A DNA stretch of 6,518 nt from JAQBQQ01 sp964633955 (GTDB lineage: Bacteria; Patescibacteriota; Gracilibacteria; Peribacterales; Peribacteraceae), in NCBI GenBank assembly GCA_964633955.1, contig CAZWIA010000040.1, positions 1 through 6,518 of the forward strand. The letters run 5' to 3'. The position numbers and the translations under genes were made by a program. The notes beneath the pieces are model-generated. The model was not told the DNA's origin and ran no database searches. It saw nothing but the letters and a program-made list of their open reading frames with translations. Shown piece after piece: positions 4,747 to 6,518 of the stretch (positions within the stretch are counted from its first letter, which is position 1; every line of letters starts with the position of its first letter).

Positions 4747-6405
4747 ATGTGTACCATGGAACTCCTGATGTCCCGGACGTACGCTCTCCTGCGCGATCGG
4801 TTGCGGTCCGCCATGGGGCTCTCTGGTGAGGCGCTGCCCGCCATGATCGTGTTCGGCGTGATCATGGCCCGCTACGCCGATGTCCCGCCGATCTTCGACG
4901 GCGGCGCGTTCCATGACTGCCTGCGCAACGCCGTCCATCGGCCGTTCGACGTCCGCAACTACCTCTGCTTCGACCATCCTTCCCTGGCGTTCATGGGGCT
5001 CTTCTCCGTGCCGGAAATGCTCCAGCCGGGCAGCGCCGCGGCGCTGCATGCCATGATGGCGCTGCTGGGTATGGCGGCCATCGCGGCATTCGCGTCCCTG
5101 GCTGTCCGCCTGGCGCCCGGATGGCCGTACAGACTGCCGCGCATGATCGCCGTCCTGCTGTTCGCGCTGCAGCCGGTGATTGTGGCGAACGCCGTCAACT
5201 TCAACTTGGATGCCGGCGTGGTCTTCTTCTACGTCCTCCTGCTCGCCTGCCTCCTGCGCCGCAGGACGCTGCTGGCCGCCCTGTCCGGCACGGCTCTCCT
5301 CTTCACCAAGGAGACCGGTCTGATCCTGTATACCGTGACGCTCGCGCTCTACGCCCTGCTGGTGGCGCTCCCGCGGATGCGAGCACCCGCTGACCGGCGC
5401 CGGTCCTTCCTCCGGGGGTCGCTCCTGCTGGCGCCCATCATGCTCCTGGCCTGGTACCTTCTGGTGCGCGCGGAAGTGTGGGGTTTGCACCCCTTCCACC
5501 AGGAGCCGCACGCCGATCCCGTCGTCTGGTTGCTCAGCAGGAGCCTCTGGGAACGGCGGTTCGCCATCTTGCTATTCGAGGCGTTCCTGTTCCAGTTCCT
5601 GTGGGTGCCGGCGCTCTCCTGGGCAGCCGCGCTCGTTGTCCTCGTCCGCAAAGCGCTCTCCGGCGGCTGGCGGTCCGTCTCCGGTGCCTGGTCCGGAGAG
5701 ACAGCCATGATCGTATCCACCGCCGTCGCCGTCGCGTTCATCCTCACGCGGATCATGCCGTACAACAACCCGCGGTACCTCATGGCCGTGTACCCGCTGT
5801 GCGTCCTGCTCACCCTCGCGGGCGTCCGCTTCCTCTCCCAAGGCGCGCGGTTGGCCTCCTGGGCAATGGCGGTGTTCCTGGCGCTCAATATGCTGGCGCT
5901 CTTCCGCAGCTCGGATCCTGTTTCGCGCGCCGTGCTGGGCACCTTCGCCTTCGGCGAACGCAGCATGTATCCCCTGGCGGCAGCGGCGGGGGATCCCTGC
6001 TGCGGGTACGGGCGGGACCAGATCGTCTACAACCTGGAGCACCTGAAGCTGCTGGAGCTGCAGGAGCGGCTCATGCGGGGGCTCCTGGCGATGCCGGACC
6101 TGCGGGTGGTGATCCATCCGCAGATGCTCTTCTGGTTTCCGGATCGCATCGATCCTGCCACCGGGGAATCGCGGATGGGCAACCAGGGGATCCGCCCGCA
6201 GTTCACGAGCGTGGATGACCTGCTCCGGTTGCCCGATCTTCCGGAATACGTCGTGCTCGTGGAGTATCCCAACTTCGACAATGCAGGGATCCGGACACAG
6301 CTCCTTACCCGGTACGGGATCGTGCGCGATATGACGCTAGGCGAGGGTGGCTACGCGCTGCCCGTCTCCCTGGCGCGGCGCTTACCGGAGTCGGATCCCG
6401 GGTGA
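4747..6405 (+). CDS. GT-C membrane glycosyltransferase (GT39/PMT-like)
   Basis: A 552-residue polytopic protein, probably a polyprenyl-phosphate-sugar dependent glycosyltransferase acting at the outer face of the cytoplasmic membrane. A first helix at about 30-44 is followed by a loop with FDGGAFHDCLRNAV (50-63), whose acidic residues D51 and D57 are candidates for the catalytic base, and by FDHPSLAF (75-82), the counterpart of the HxPLYY-type motif. NFNLDAG (151-157) and LLFTKETGLI (184-193) resemble conserved GT39-like stretches, and RIMPYNNPRYLMAVYPL (335-351) matches the usual NPRY motif before a late helix. About ten or eleven hydrophobic segments end near residue 387. Residues 388-552 are soluble, probably extracytoplasmic, and contain a vicinal C418-C419 pair. 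The ATG at 4747 has GAAGG six bases upstream; ATGs at 4756 and 4768 are less well placed. It diverges from glf across a 135-bp spacer. Donor sugar and acceptor are unknown. Confidence 0.87.
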   Translation: MCTMELLMSRTYALLRDRLRSAMGLSGEALPAMIVFGVIMARYADVPPIFDGGAFHDCLRNAVHRPFDVRNYLCFDHPSLAFMGLFSVPEMLQPGSAAALHAMMALLGMAAIAAFASLAVRLAPGWPYRLPRMIAVLLFALQPVIVANAVNFNLDAGVVFFYVLLLACLLRRRTLLAALSGTALLFTKETGLILYTVTLALYALLVALPRMRAPADRRRSFLRGSLLLAPIMLLAWYLLVRAEVWGLHPFHQEPHADPVVWLLSRSLWERRFAILLFEAFLFQFLWVPALSWAAALVVLVRKALSGGWRSVSGAWSGETAMIVSTAVAVAFILTRIMPYNNPRYLMAVYPLCVLLTLAGVRFLSQGARLASWAMAVFLALNMLALFRSSDPVSRAVLGTFAFGERSMYPLAAAAGDPCCGYGRDQIVYNLEHLKLLELQERLMRGLLAMPDLRVVIHPQMLFWFPDRIDPATGESRMGNQGIRPQFTSVDDLLRLPDLPEYVVLVEYPNFDNAGIRTQLLTRYGIVRDMTLGEGGYALPVSLARRLPESDPG

Positions 6406-6436
6406 CGAAGGGGTGCGGCGGCTCTCCGGACGGGTG

Positions 6437-6518
6437 TCACCTTGGTACCACCAGCACGCTCTCCTTGCTGCAGCCGTCCCCCACGCACGCAAGCTCCCAC
6501 AGGCGGAAGATGTTCCGG
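6437..6518 (-). CDS. C-terminal fragment of an unrecognised protein (partial)
   Basis: On the minus strand a frame entering from the right edge runs 26 codons to a TGA at 6437-6439. The visible peptide includes IFRLWELACVGDGCSKE followed by a hydrophobic VLVV ending, with two cysteines six residues apart. It reads more like real protein than the other frames here, one of which is a Gly/Arg-rich string. It would be convergent with the GT-C gene, 31 bp away. I do not recognise the family, and the fragment is too short to assign. Confidence 0.4.
   Translation of the reverse strand, partial: RNIFRLWELACVGDGCSKESVLVVPR

Noticed and set aside
4690..5511. A 273-codon minus-strand open frame opposite the second GT-C gene
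   Set aside because: The peptide is a low-complexity string of Gln, Glu, Arg, Gly and His, the usual antisense shadow of a hydrophobic GC-rich gene. It also covers the glf promoter.
6385..6429. Inverted repeat CCGGAG/CTCCGG around the end of the second GT-C gene as a terminator
   Set aside because: The arms are only six bases, the loop is over 30 bases and no T-run follows.

Overview
The window is a compact bacterial glycan-assembly island. Its five complete genes all look like sugar-handling enzymes: two large GT-C type membrane glycosyltransferases, two small family 2 (GT2) glycosyltransferases of the polyprenyl-phosphate-sugar synthase type, and one UDP-galactopyranose mutase (Glf). Incomplete genes touch both edges. 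The organism is a high-GC bacterium; hand-counted 60-base lines run from about 42% to 72% GC, mostly 55-68%. TGA is used as a stop by nearly every gene, which argues against codes that read TGA as Gly or Trp. GTG and TTG starts are used. One gene has a clear Shine-Dalgarno, while another seems to be leaderless. The phylum cannot be fixed from this sequence; a high-GC candidate-phylum bacterium would be compatible but is not shown.

Layout, left to right: (1) the last 17 codons of a plus-strand gene (2-55), whose C-terminus resembles the Ada-like 'sunset' metal-binding tail; (2) convergent with it, three bases away, a minus-strand GT-C enzyme (59-1879) with a beta-rich, lectin-like domain inserted between its first two membrane segments; (3) a divergent intergenic region of about 210 bp with a 10-bp tandem repeat, a nested palindrome and a promoter placed so that transcription would begin on the start codon; (4) a plus-strand GT2 gene (2090-2776, GTG start); (5) 25 bp further, facing it, a minus-strand GT2 gene (2802-3497, TTG start) co-directional with, and overlapping by 80 nt, an upstream glf (3418-4611); (6) a divergent spacer of 135 bp with a good minus-strand promoter for glf; (7) a second plus-strand GT-C enzyme (4747-6405); (8) the end of a minus-strand gene running off the right edge.

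How the genes could work together (inference from families): Glf would make UDP-galactofuranose or a close analogue in the cytoplasm. The GT2 enzymes would load sugars onto a polyprenyl-phosphate carrier at the inner face of the membrane. The GT-C enzymes would use the lipid-linked sugars on the outer face to decorate a polymer, glycolipid or protein. The glf-GT2 translational overlap suggests that this pair acts in one step of the pathway.

I found no defence system, CRISPR array, RNA gene, mobile element or attachment site. The observations most worth a second look are the GT-C enzyme with the inserted jelly-roll-like domain, the possible lipid-linked galactofuranose route, the leaderless promoter, the nested palindrome and the long glf/GT2 overlap.
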